A stretch of DNA of 64,000 bases. Origin: Chrysomallon squamiferum (lineage: Eukaryota; Mollusca; Gastropoda; Neomphalida; Peltospiridae). Under the pieces are notes generated by a model. That model saw nothing but the letters and a program-made list of their open reading frames with translations, was not told where the DNA came from and did no database searches. Both the position numbers and the translations under genes were made by a program. The DNA is taken from positions 9,421,423-9,485,422 of the forward strand of contig CM022666.1 in the NCBI GenBank assembly GCA_012295275.1. Direction: 5' to 3'. This document shows positions 47,370-64,000 of this stretch, in pieces. Within the stretch, counting starts at the first letter, position 1. Each line of letters starts with the position of its first letter.

Positions 47370-49730
47370 AGGAGTACGTTGGGGATTTACACTCAAGAAA
47401 AGAGCAGAAAGATGTGATATATTTCTTGTACATGTTTTATCTTTTGAAATCTGCTAACAAACGTTTACATTTATGTCTCTGCAATTTGTTAAGAACATGT
47501 CATAGAAATAAAATTGCTGCTAAAAAGAAAAAGCTATTTAAACAGAAAGCTAACTTAAGAAAACCGCTGTATAGTGCTAATGAACGAATTAATTATTGTG
47601 AAAGTTACGTTCTTGGAATCAACTTTAAACCTTTGTTTATGTTCATCTGAATTTATATTACCTACAAAAAATTAATAAATAAAAAAAATAAAAATAAAAT
47701 AAATAAATAAATACATTTTTTGAAAAAGTGAAAATGATAAAAATTATCATTTAGCTAATTCAATGTCTACAAAATTTCTGTCCTACCACATTTAAAGTTG
47801 ATTTCATGACTCCTATCTCCTTCTTTCTTTCGTTCTTTGAACTTTTTAACGTCGTTTCACAAATGTATGTTTAATTGGATGTGAAATTTTAACTTAGTGT
47901 GGTATCGTGTTCACGTTATATATTGTATCAGGTTGAAAAAACAAAACTAAAAACCCCTAAGACTTTCTTATGCAGTATGCCTATACTACTTGCCCTATGC
48001 AGAATGCAGCTGTGAGTAAATGAAATGTGCTCAAATCATTATTCGTGAAAAGAAGAAAATATATCCACTAATCTTGAACATAGATAACTTAATCCATTAG
48101 TCTGAACACAGGTAACTTAGTCTTGAAGAATCGTTAACGCCATCCATGGACCTTGAACGTAGAGTCATCCATGGATCTTGATCGTTTATAGTTTAGCTCA
48201 ATCATTCTGATGTTTTCAGTGTGTGATCACCATACATAGATACATCATCAAAATCTTTGTTGTTTCCCGCGGTACGGGATGGGTAGGATTCCATCCATAG
48301 TTTGAAAAAAAAAAAAAAAAATTTGTTGACAAATCAGAAAATTTTCGTGTGACAGCTGAAAATAGCAATCAGTCTCGACTGCTGGACAAAATATCAGGAC
48401 TGCACTATTCTTAAGATGTTACACAGATCACGTAGAAAAATTAACCAAGTTGAAAACCCTAGTTCAGTGTAATGTCCTAATTCAGTGTAATCTCCTGGAG
48501 GCTTCACCGTGACGGACATATGGACAGTTCTGTCCTAATGTGCAACTAACAAGAAGAACACGAAAGTTACAAGTCTGAAAGAATCTTAATTGTCGACAAC
48601 AGAAATCTCTTTGAATATGCACAGCCAATAAGCTGTTTATCCAATGTCATTCCAAGACCTAATGATAGCTTAGCGACGTGAAATGTTATTATTAATCATA
48701 GTTGTAAAATGTTTTTAAAAGCAATATGATCGTAAAGCATTACAGAAACAGAGGACAGTTTTTGTTGTTTTGTAATGATAAGATTTAGAAGGAGTTGCCA
48801 GAGAGACGTATGTAACAATCTGATTGTAATATTTCGTTTGTAATAACCTAGAAAAAAGTATTTTATTTAATCAAGTTCAATGAATAAAGTGGAAACCCTA
48901 CATTACAATTAAGCACATAAACAGATTACATTAAAATTCATGATGAACTCACGTTAGTTCCCGCACATGTCAAAAACGATTTTGATACAGACCTAGTTAC
49001 AAATCAAATTCTAAATAACAAATCATTTTAAAAACGTTTACACCTAGTTACTAAACTAATCCTGCATAAATCAGATATACAGATTTATATAAACATATTA
49101 AAAGCTAGTTACAAAACTAACAGTAAAATCAGAGTATTATAATTTTAAGAACCTCTGTATGTCAGTCCACTGCATCAAACAAAACATTGTCTTTCACACT
49201 GATAAAGCACCACTAGCTTGTTTCATAAACATTAATTAAAAACAAATTTCAAACTTAGTTTTTATTTAATTCAAAAATATAAAGTATTTTCACCAAAATG
49301 CTTTCAATCCACATTAAAATCTGCTTAAAAAGTGAAACGAGATGAATCTATATGTCTCTGTCAGACACCAACACGTTTCTTACTACTCATAGTCGAACAA
49401 CAGTGCGATGTAGCTGTAAATGATAATACGTGTTATAAATAGCGGGTAAACCGAATGGTTAGGTAATCACAGTTTATTATTGCTGAGACCATTCAAATTC
49501 AAGTGGTTTGAGTGTAACATAAGTCATAATGTTACGAGTTTCCTCTCTGAATTTCATATTACAGTTTATAAATGTTAAGTAATATTACACTTTATCCTAT
49601 TCATAATATATAAATTTGTGTTTTTATTATTTTATTTATTTAGTTTTATTTATTTAAAACTAATTCGTTTACAAACGTATAAAGTCATGATTATCAGAGA
49701 CTTTAGTGAAGATAAAACCTATAATTTAGT
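47370..49730. other. Intergenic sequence without a supported gene
   Basis: Mostly unique AT-rich DNA. A 94-codon open frame ending at 47650 is Lys/Asn-rich with no domain, signal or splice context. A 17-bp poly-A run lies at about 48304. No repeats of note occur until 49735. Confidence 0.55.
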
Positions 49731-49734
49731 CAAA

Positions 49735-50215
49735 CTTTACCATCTATTTCTCGTAAAACTATTTCTTTACTTGAAAAACTTTACCATCTATTTCTTTACT
49801 GGTAAATCTTTACCATCTATTTCTTTACGTGTAAAACTTTACCATCTGTTTCTTTACTTGTAAATCTTTACCATCTATTTCTTTACTGGTAAATCTTTAC
49901 CATCTATTTCTTTACTAGTAAATATTTACCATCTATTTCTTTACGTGTAAAACTTTACCATCTATTTCTTTACGTGTAAAACTTTACCATCTATTTCTTT
50001 CTTGTAAATCTTTACCATCTATTTCTTTACTGGTAAATCTTTACCATCTATTTCTTTACTAGTAAATCTTTACCGTCTATTTCTTTACTAGTAAATATTT
50101 ACCATCTATTTCTTTAAGTGTAAAAGTTTACCATCTATTTCTTTACGTGTAAAACTTTACCATCTATTTCTTTACTGGTAAAACTTTACCATCTATTTCT
50201 TTAGTTCTAAAATTT
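49735..50215. repeat. 28-bp tandem repeat, about 17 copies
   Basis: Unit CTTTACCATCTATTTCTTTA followed by CTGGTAAA, CTAGTAAA or CGTGTAAA. Each unit contains the short inverted pair TTTAC...GTAAA. It lies about 600 bp upstream of the forkhead gene promoter. Confidence 0.95.
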
Positions 50216-50788
50216 TACTATTTCTTTTCTTTACTATGGATTTCTAAACTTTGACCATATAGTGTATTATTTGTAAAATCTAATTATTTATTTGATAACT
50301 TGTAAGATTCAAGATGAAAAATCAGTTAATTGTACAAGCCTTGTTTATTTATCCTGTTCAGGATGCAAGTAGGACACCACTATGCAGTGAAAGGAAGGAC
50401 TAACAAAACAATTATCTGTTTTTATCTCTTTGAATAGGCAGCCTTTGCCAGCTGCTCCACCAGTCTGCATTCATTTCGACCAGAATTCCTCTTTTCTAGT
50501 TTGATAGATAAAACAAAAATTGGTTTCTGCTGTAGACTTTCATTTGGTAATTTATTTATTTCTAAATGGAGTCGAGCATTCAATGTTAACAATGTTAAAA
50601 AATAGTATCAAATATACTAAAATATGTTCGTTAATTTTCGATGAGTTTCAATTTCTGGAGAATAACATCTTTAGAAATAATTTATAATAATAATATTTTA
50701 GAATTATTCAGTTATTTCTCAAATTTTCACTCCTAGGGTTTGAAATATAACAGTGTGAACAACTGACAACATGGCTTTCTAAGTCCTT

Positions 50789-50802
50789 GTTGCTTAGGAA
50801 AC
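50789..50802 (+). promoter_or_regulatory. Candidate X-box (RFX site)
   Basis: GTTGCTTAGGAAAC fits the RFX consensus GYTRCY-N2-RRNAAC. It sits 17 bp before the TATA box and about 150 bp upstream of the forkhead start codon. X-boxes mark ciliary and sperm genes in animals; the link is inference. Confidence 0.55.
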
Positions 50803-50818
50803 AAGCGTTGGGAAATCG

Positions 50819-50826
50819 TATATAAG
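50819..50826 (+). promoter_or_regulatory. TATA box of the forkhead gene
   Basis: TATATAAG lies about 115 bp before the ATG at 50939, placing transcription start near 50850 with a short leader. Confidence 0.6.
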
Positions 50827-50938
50827 ACATTAGAAACAGATTTGACAGCATAATTCAACGAGCTTCCCAGCTGCACAGCTAATAAAATATATTCGTATAC
50901 GACTAGACCCAGTCAGAGAGAAAGGAACGTTTTTGAAA

Positions 50939-52264
50939 ATGTCCGAATGTGTAATGAGTATGAATTTTCCCAGCGACGCAACGAGCAATTCTTCTGAGAT
51001 GTTGCTTTACTCAATGAAAAAAGAAACGAATAACTACAACAATGATATAGAAGTATTTGAAAACACTTTCAGAAATCCAGCCTTTGATCAGCGTCTGATT
51101 GAGAACTTTGAACAGAAGATTCTTCTGCAGTCGTGTTCACCCTCGTCGTACACGCCGTGCTCGGAGATGTCGTCGCCACTTAAAGATATGTCAGACAGTT
51201 GGAAATCATTTGCCAGGGTCATAAACGCAGCAATCAGCCACCACAACGGCATGGTTTACGACGAGAAATGCGGACAAGAATTCAACAATCATGCTGACGA
51301 TGAAATCCGCCAGTACCGACGTGTTTACTGCGACGACATGGTGAACAACAACTACCACAACAACTGGGTTTCTGATTCAATGGCCACGTCTAGGTTTGAA
51401 ACGTGTTCTCAGTATACTGATCCCTGGACCCAAGGCTCGAGAACGGACGACCGATTTGCAGACAGTCGCTACTTCTCCACTTCGTGTGAAGACATAAAAC
51501 ATTCAACGTCCTTCCCTGTCTCCAGTCAGGAATCGAACTTGGTTACCCCAGTAAGAGAACAGAATATCTGCCACTACGACGATTCTCTCTCTCTTGGAAG
51601 CTCTGCTTCGAAATACATCGACAAAATGGACAAGGTTGCTGGCGGAAACGCCGTCCTTAACGATCCCGTTGTAATGATAAAGACAGAAAACGTCAACAAC
51701 GGCCACGCCAGCTTCTCGGCTGAGGTGTGCACGCCGAGGAACAACGACAACTCCGATGAATCTATTCTTCAGTTCCTGAAGTCTCTCATTTCTGATCCCA
51801 AAATGGACAGAATCAACGTGGCACCTGCGAGGATCATGAAGCCATTTCCCAAGAAGACCGACACGAACCTGACTTCATCAGGCAAGTCGTACAGAGCAAT
51901 CATCTCAAAAGCAATTTTGAGTTCTCCCGACTGCAGACTTCTCCTCAAGGAAATATATGCCTACTTTGAAAAGAAAGTCGACAGAAAGCCGCCATCTTGG
52001 AAGAACAGCGTCCGTAACAGTCTCTCTATCAACGACTGCTTTATTAAAATCAAAAACAATAAACGTTCCAAGCCGAAGAGCAACTTCTGGTCCATTCATC
52101 CATACTTCTACGAAGAATTTTCACATGGAAATTTCAGAAATCGTGGGCGAAAACATGCTGGGGACTTGATGAGATCTTGTCCAGAAGAAGGGGTAGAAGA
52201 TTTCGTGCACGTTCAGCTGAGTGAAGAGGCAGCAGAGGAGAGAATGTCAATAAATCAACAATAG
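50939..52264 (+). CDS. Divergent intronless forkhead (FOX) transcription factor
   Basis: The uninterrupted frame encodes 441 residues and begins at the first in-frame ATG, MSECVMSMN, downstream of a TATA box. Residues 1-310 are Ser/Asn/Asp-rich and acidic with no recognised domain, as in the flanks of many FOX proteins. Residues about 315-405 form a winged-helix forkhead domain: KSYRAIISKAIL...LKEIYAYF (helices 1-2), WKNSVRNSLSINDCFIKI (recognition helix, residues 354-371), NFWSIHP (strand) and FSHGNFRNRGRK (wing 2). The usual KPPYSY start has become GKSYRA. The recognition-helix histidine of the RHNLS/RHSLS motif, which contacts bases, is Asn (R359-N360-S361). It should bind DNA in the nucleus, perhaps with altered specificity. 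The subfamily cannot be assigned; WKNSVR recalls FoxN and FoxO types, and spiralian-specific FOX expansions are an alternative source. Confidence 0.9.
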   Translation: MSECVMSMNFPSDATSNSSEMLLYSMKKETNNYNNDIEVFENTFRNPAFDQRLIENFEQKILLQSCSPSSYTPCSEMSSPLKDMSDSWKSFARVINAAISHHNGMVYDEKCGQEFNNHADDEIRQYRRVYCDDMVNNNYHNNWVSDSMATSRFETCSQYTDPWTQGSRTDDRFADSRYFSTSCEDIKHSTSFPVSSQESNLVTPVREQNICHYDDSLSLGSSASKYIDKMDKVAGGNAVLNDPVVMIKTENVNNGHASFSAEVCTPRNNDNSDESILQFLKSLISDPKMDRINVAPARIMKPFPKKTDTNLTSSGKSYRAIISKAILSSPDCRLLLKEIYAYFEKKVDRKPPSWKNSVRNSLSINDCFIKIKNNKRSKPKSNFWSIHPYFYEEFSHGNFRNRGRKHAGDLMRSCPEEGVEDFVHVQLSEEAAEERMSINQQ

Positions 52265-52317
52265 ATGTTTTCAAATGTAAGTCTAATTGTAAGAATTATT
52301 TTAAACAACACGACAAC

Positions 52318-52354
52318 CGAACGAACGAACGAACGAACGAACGAACGAACGAAC
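52318..52354. repeat. (CGAA)n microsatellite
   Basis: Nine or so CGAA units about 55 bp after the forkhead stop, probably in the 3' UTR. Confidence 0.95.
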
Positions 52355-52559
52355 TAATGCATAAAATATTTCGCAGTTTGTTTTAAATTCATTTGTAAGT
52401 TTCGAAATATTGACTATACACATTCAGAATCTACTTAATTTTGTTTTGTTATATATACAAAAAAAATTATTATTCAGACACAAAATCATGCCAAAATTTC
52501 TCAATGGAAGTTGCGTGTTAGATGGCGGCCATCTTAGAAAATGGCTGAAAATATTGAAT

Positions 52560-52568
52560 TATTATTAC

Positions 52569-52611
<43 letters not shown>

Positions 52612-53580
52612 TCATCACAGTAAATCGTACAAAATCATAATCTACATAGAAAGGCTTTATTTTCCTAAAATCATTTAGTATCTTAAGAGAAATACTTTTT
52701 TAACTTTTAATTTAGAAGTGTAAATGTACAACTGCTGCTGTAATTCATATATTTAATAATTTATTAATTTAGACATTCACTTGTGGTAAGCAGAGTTAAA
52801 ACAGAGTTCATTATATTTTGTTCTGTACATAAAAGAAAAGGAGAATTTGTGGACTTGCTTGTTTTAGTGCATCAAAGGCAGCTATGTAACGTTTCATCGT
52901 CTTTGGCTTTTTTAAATTCTGCGTTGTTACTTCACATTTTACAAATCCAAAAAAGTCAAAGATTTTGTTTTAGTGGAACAAATAAACAAGCAAGTAAATA
53001 AATAAATAAATAAATAAAGTAAGTAAATTTAAACTATGTAGCCTTATATAATAAATCATAAATTATAATTCATCAACATTCGTATGAAGCTAGTGCGCAG
53101 TCTAAATCATCTCACTGATACGTCGATCAGCTTCTTTCTGTGCCAGAAGTTATTAGATGATATTAAATTCTATGTTTAATGTAAATAAAATTATAGTTAT
53201 TAATAATATATATTAAATATATTAATATGTATTTTGTGCGATTATGTTAGTATCTAGCTTTTGACAATCCTGTTAATTATATCATGATCATCATTGTTAA
53301 TATTATTATTATTATTGTAGTTGTTGTTATTGCTGTTGTTGTTATTATTATTACTGTTATTATTATTATTATTATACTATTATTATTGTTATTATTATTT
53401 TTGCAATTGTTGCTAATGCTATTATTATTAATAATTATATTACTATTATTACTAACACTGTTATTGCTATTACTATTATTATTGTTGTTGTTGTTGTAAA
53501 TATTCCTGTTATTGTTTAACATGAATTTTGACAGACGAGTCTGTTGCAATATTTAATTAGTGCTATTTAAATATTTCATA

Positions 53581-53611
<31 letters not shown>

Positions 53612-53697
53612 CAACATATGAAACGGGATACGATCTATTTGTAATAGATAGATAAATAAATGAAATAAACAAACAATATAATAATAATAACAATAAC

Positions 53698-53743
<46 letters not shown>

Positions 53744-53767
53744 ATAAATGAATAAATAAATAAATAA

Positions 53768-53803
<36 letters not shown>

Positions 53804-53860
53804 TTTAAAAAATATATTCAGTATAGTGATCTTTCTTTTCTTATTTTCCAAAAATTAAAT
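52560..53860. repeat. Cluster of TTA/AAT triplet tracts
   Basis: (ATT)n at 52561-52611, mixed TTA/TTG at 53300-53515, a 28-bp poly-A near 53585 and two (AAT)n runs at 53697-53810. Unique AT-rich sequence lies between. No gene is seen. Confidence 0.85.
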
Positions 53861-54495
53861 ATACTGATTTGCCATAACTTGTGCAGGAAGGTTTGTCGCA
53901 ATTATGAATAATTATGAAAAGTACTGCTACTACATCGTCAGAGACAACATATATACCCTTTCATTTAATACAATTTCGTCCATTGGTCTCTTTGAATTGA
54001 ATCACCAAATCTTAATCCCGGTTACATAAAAGCTAATAGTTATATGATTAGAAATTACTTTCAATTGTTTCTCCGAAAGCATTCTGCGGTACTGAAAATG
54101 TTTAGTTGTTTTCGGAAATATCTAGCGTGTGCATACTAAATTTTACTAACTTTGAAAAATGTGCGAAAGCGCGTTTGAATTTGATAAAAGAGAGAAGCAG
54201 GTTCGAATAAATTTACCTCGTTGTTTAAAAAAAAAGACTTATACGTTAGTGTTTGAGAAGTTTCTGTTCTTCTTTATATGTATCTCCATAGAATTCTGTT
54301 ATTCTTTTTATGATTGTTTCTGAGTAATATAGTGAATTTTGTTATAATATCAAACTTTTCATGTGCAATAAAAACTGTAATCTATGAAACTTTTTTTGTT
54401 CTGTGTAATCATTTAACACTGACAGAGTGAATAATAATATATTTATTTTAAATAATAATTATATTTCAGCATTTATGGATGTATGAATGTCTGTA
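53860..54495. other. Unique AT-rich intergenic sequence
   Basis: No open frame, splice-bounded exon or repeat of note; I see nothing in it. Confidence 0.6.
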
Positions 54496-54499
54496 TATA

Positions 54500-54640
54500 C
54501 TTTAGAACTGAATATTCTCCGTCTTATGTACGTCTGATTAGACTCTGCACATAGACAATATTCGGCGCTGGAGGACAAAATCCTATCACAACCTCACAAA
54601 CCTGTCAGATGCCGCTGACGAAATTCGAACGAGACAATCT
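54500..54640 (-). mobile_element. SINE copy with tRNA-like head
   Basis: TGAATATTCTCCGTCTTATG, GTACGTCTGATTAGACTCTG, GGAGGACAAAATCC, CACAACCTCACAAACCTGTC and AGATGCCGCTGACG appear in family order. The B-box-like GTTCGAATT is the complement of 54622-54630. About 15 bp in the middle (CACTGGCGCAG region) are deleted compared with the copies at 14840 and 18375. Confidence 0.75.
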
Positions 54641-56225
54641 CGATCAGAACATTAATAGCTAAGACAAACACTTTAATTGTATATAGTTTAAGACCAAACC
54701 AACTGCATATAACTTAAGATGAGAATTTTAATTCTGTGTAGTTTAATATCAGAACTTTTATTGTACATAGCACAAGATAAAAAAACAACAAAAAAACCTT
54801 AATATATCTTAAAGTCAGAACTTTAGTGGTAAACAGCTTTAAGATCAGAAATTTAATTAAATATAGTCTAACATGAGAAATATTTAATTAAATATAGTTA
54901 AACAAGTATAAATACGTATAAGTGTGTGTGTTTGCACCTATACTGTTTCACTGCATAAGCGACTGTGTGTATGTGCGTGTTAATTCAAATCGTGAAAATG
55001 GAATCATTTGTGTGGGAAGCAGATCGTGTTCTTTGTTAAACGTCTTCAGTCGAGATGTCGAGATTATAACATTTACAAAAATAAAACATAAATATAACAT
55101 TTACAAAAATAAAACATAAATATAAATTTTATAAAAGGCAGAACGAGCATGCAGACGACAGTTTATTTCTATTTTCAGTCAAAGAGAACATAATAAATAA
55201 TACTGAGCCGCGCCTTGAAAAACAAAATGACAATGTTTGTAATACAAACATGAAATGGACACGTTTCTACCCTCTTGGTCGAGTTGCTGAAGTAAATACC
55301 CACACGACTGTAACTACAATTATTGTAGAATCAGCTGTAATGTTTGATAGTCTGTAGTTGTCATGAGATAAATACAAATATTAAAATATGACTCATTGTC
55401 TTCGTGCCTTTTATTTTACTAATGTTTCTCAAGTTATCTCCCTTACCATGCCATATCATAGAGGAAAATTATAGAAATATTACAAAGTTAAATCTTGTAA
55501 TATACTCAGGATGTTAGCGTAGAAAACTCTGAAAACGAACCTGATTTAGGACAGAACATCAAAATGGACAGCTACTTTCTCTGAAAAGTACACCATGCAA
55601 CGAAACGTATGAAATAATGAAAACAGATTTATTTTACTTTTTCAGAGTCGACGAAAACGTCAAATACAAGAATATCAGTTCATTAGGGTTCATAGGATTC
55701 CATAATTAAAAGAGTTTTAAATATCATAATCATTAGCTATAAGAAAAAGGAAAAAGAAGAAGAAAAAAGAAGATGAAAATGATGTTTAAGAAAAAACAAA
55801 TTTAATAACCAAAGTGAAAAAGAAACAGTTTTATTTACATACATATTTTTGTAATCAGTTCTTTTAACAAAACTGGCCTATATTTCTGTACTTTTATATA
55901 TCCACAACTAATAGACTGTACATGTATATTTATGAATGTGAAAACCAAGCCTGCTACACTAGAAAATTATTGTAACAAAATGTTCGAGTTATTAAAAGTA
56001 AAAATAAAAAAAAAAAAAAAAAAAAAAGTGAAAAAAAAAAGAAGAGGAAAATCTCGCTATTTAAAACAGAACGTAGGATAATATTAACAAAATACGATAC
56101 AGAAAATCTTTATAAAAACCTGAACATTTTCTTTTGAAGAATGATCAGTTTTATATGGTTATTTTTGAAACTCATATTGTTATCTTAAAATATTTTGTTG
56201 TTGAAAATGAAGATATGAATAAGAT
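54641..56225. other. AT-rich intergenic sequence
   Basis: Loose repetition of AAGATCAGAA.TTTAATT..ATATAGT units at about 54650-54905; otherwise unique, with poly-A tracts near 56005. No gene is supported. Confidence 0.6.
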
Positions 56226-56227
56226 CC

Positions 56228-56420
56228 AACATGGCATACATAACTGTCGTCTGCCATTCGCTGTTACAGTGAAATTCAACATGGCGCACAGCTGTCGTCA
56301 GTGAAATGAAACATGGCGCACAGCTGACGTCAGTGAAATGAAACATGGCGCACAGCTGTCGTCAGTGAAATTCAACATGGCGCACAGCTGACGTCAGTGA
56401 AATGAAACATGCAGCTGTCG
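56228..56420. repeat. 32-bp tandem repeat with CRE-like sites
   Basis: About five copies of ACATGGCGCACAGCTGTCGT plus CAGTGAAATGAA. Alternate copies read GCTGACGTCAGTG, which contains the palindrome TGACGTCA, and all contain the E-box CAGCTG. It lies about 560 bp downstream of the DUF885 gene end. Confidence 0.9.
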
Positions 56421-56799
56421 TCTACCTGTGGTTATCTCAGCGAAATACACAATACGTTAGAATAAAGCTTTTACCTGTTTCATTTCGCAATAAGCAGTCC
56501 TGTTAAGAACAAAGCTTTAATGAAGATGCAGTAAGGACGAAGTATATGAATATTACTTCTTTTTAATCGGTTACCGAATGTTATATATACATTCATTATT
56601 ATCTTACAGTTTGTATCTAAAAATGATCCATATATTTAAACTGTACGCTTCCACTGGTGTTTCCGAATAAGTCATTTGATATGATTTTTTTCTGTTTCTG
56701 TGTGTGTTCATATGTTTCTCTGTGTGCGTGAATGTGTGAGAGAGAGATGGGGGAATCAAACGAAACAAAGATACATAGACTGATGTTACAAAGTCTTAG

Positions 56800-56910
56800 C
56801 AGATTTAAAATTAATAATAATAATAGTAGTAATAATAATAATAATAACAACAACAACAACGACAAGAATAACAACAACAACAACAACAACAGTAATAACA
56901 ACCACAATCT
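56800..56910. repeat. (AAT)n/(AAC)n tract
   Basis: Mixed AAT, AAC and TAG triplets just beyond the 3' end of the DUF885 gene. Confidence 0.9.
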
Positions 56911-56982
56911 ATTATTACACTATACATAATGTATTTACAATGCAATCGTCACGTGACAACACTGTGTGTTGAATGATCACGA

Positions 56983-63791
<6,809 letters not shown>

Positions 63792-64000
63792 CTGTAGTAG
63801 AAATAGATTTAGTACGTGTAGTAGAAATAGACTTAGTATGTGAATACGTTTTAAAATTGACACCATTAATAGATCACTAATGTTATAATACATATATTTA
63901 TTAATTCAGACAATGTATTGCCGTTATAATGTCCATGAATATTGTTGTAAAGTAACTCGGATTTATGCTTTTTAAAGAAAAATATTAGAGACATACAGAC

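Noticed and set aside
47376-47650. 94-codon Lys-rich frame
   Set aside because: AT-rich composition, no domain, no signal peptide, and it overlaps a SINE tail fragment at its start.

Overview
The window looks like nuclear DNA of an animal, most likely a lophotrochozoan and probably a mollusc. Evidence: GT-AG introns with short GC-richer exons in very AT-rich, microsatellite-saturated introns; secreted multi-domain proteins with phase-1 exon boundaries; an astacin protease; a forkhead gene; a tRNA-like SINE and a non-LTR retrotransposon remnant. The taxon is inferred. No database search was possible, and exon models were built by hand from splice signals, reading phase and family motifs.

Layout, left to right. 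(1) 226-4605 (+): 3' end of a secreted gene with one Cys-rich (peritrophin-like) exon and a C-terminal galectin-like sandwich. (2) 5915-7805: a 45-bp satellite, then AT-rich sequence. (3) 11521-17248 (+): a complete seven-coding-exon gene for a secreted 451-residue protein made of chitin-binding (CBM14/peritrophin-like) modules. A 219+192-nt exon pair is duplicated within it, and its last exon is a paralogue of the first visible exon of gene 1. (4) 18200-18343: an orphan signal-peptide exon, then a 2.5-kb array of about 36-bp units. (5) 24004-41892 (+): a nine-exon astacin metalloprotease (602 residues) with a long pro-region, a complete zinc site, an EGF-like module and an aromatic tail. Its introns hold SINEs, a LINE fragment inside a minisatellite, and three tandem 1.7-kb units. 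(6) 42898-46912: three small genes for secreted eight-cysteine peptides of one family, the first two divergently transcribed with a mirrored promoter/leader element. (7) 50939-52264 (+): an intronless, divergent forkhead gene behind an X-box and a TATA box. (8) 63791-56983 (-): the 3' half of a DUF885 family predicted metallopeptidase, in which the exon carrying the active-site-like HE...GHH motif exists in two versions of identical length and phase.

Five of the gene models encode signal peptides or extracellular modules (chitin-binding, galectin-like, astacin, Cys-rich peptides), so much of the region serves secretion. The eight-cysteine peptide cluster and the duplicated DUF885 exon are the most novel items. 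The forkhead gene, with an RFX-type X-box at its promoter and a changed recognition helix, is a further candidate.
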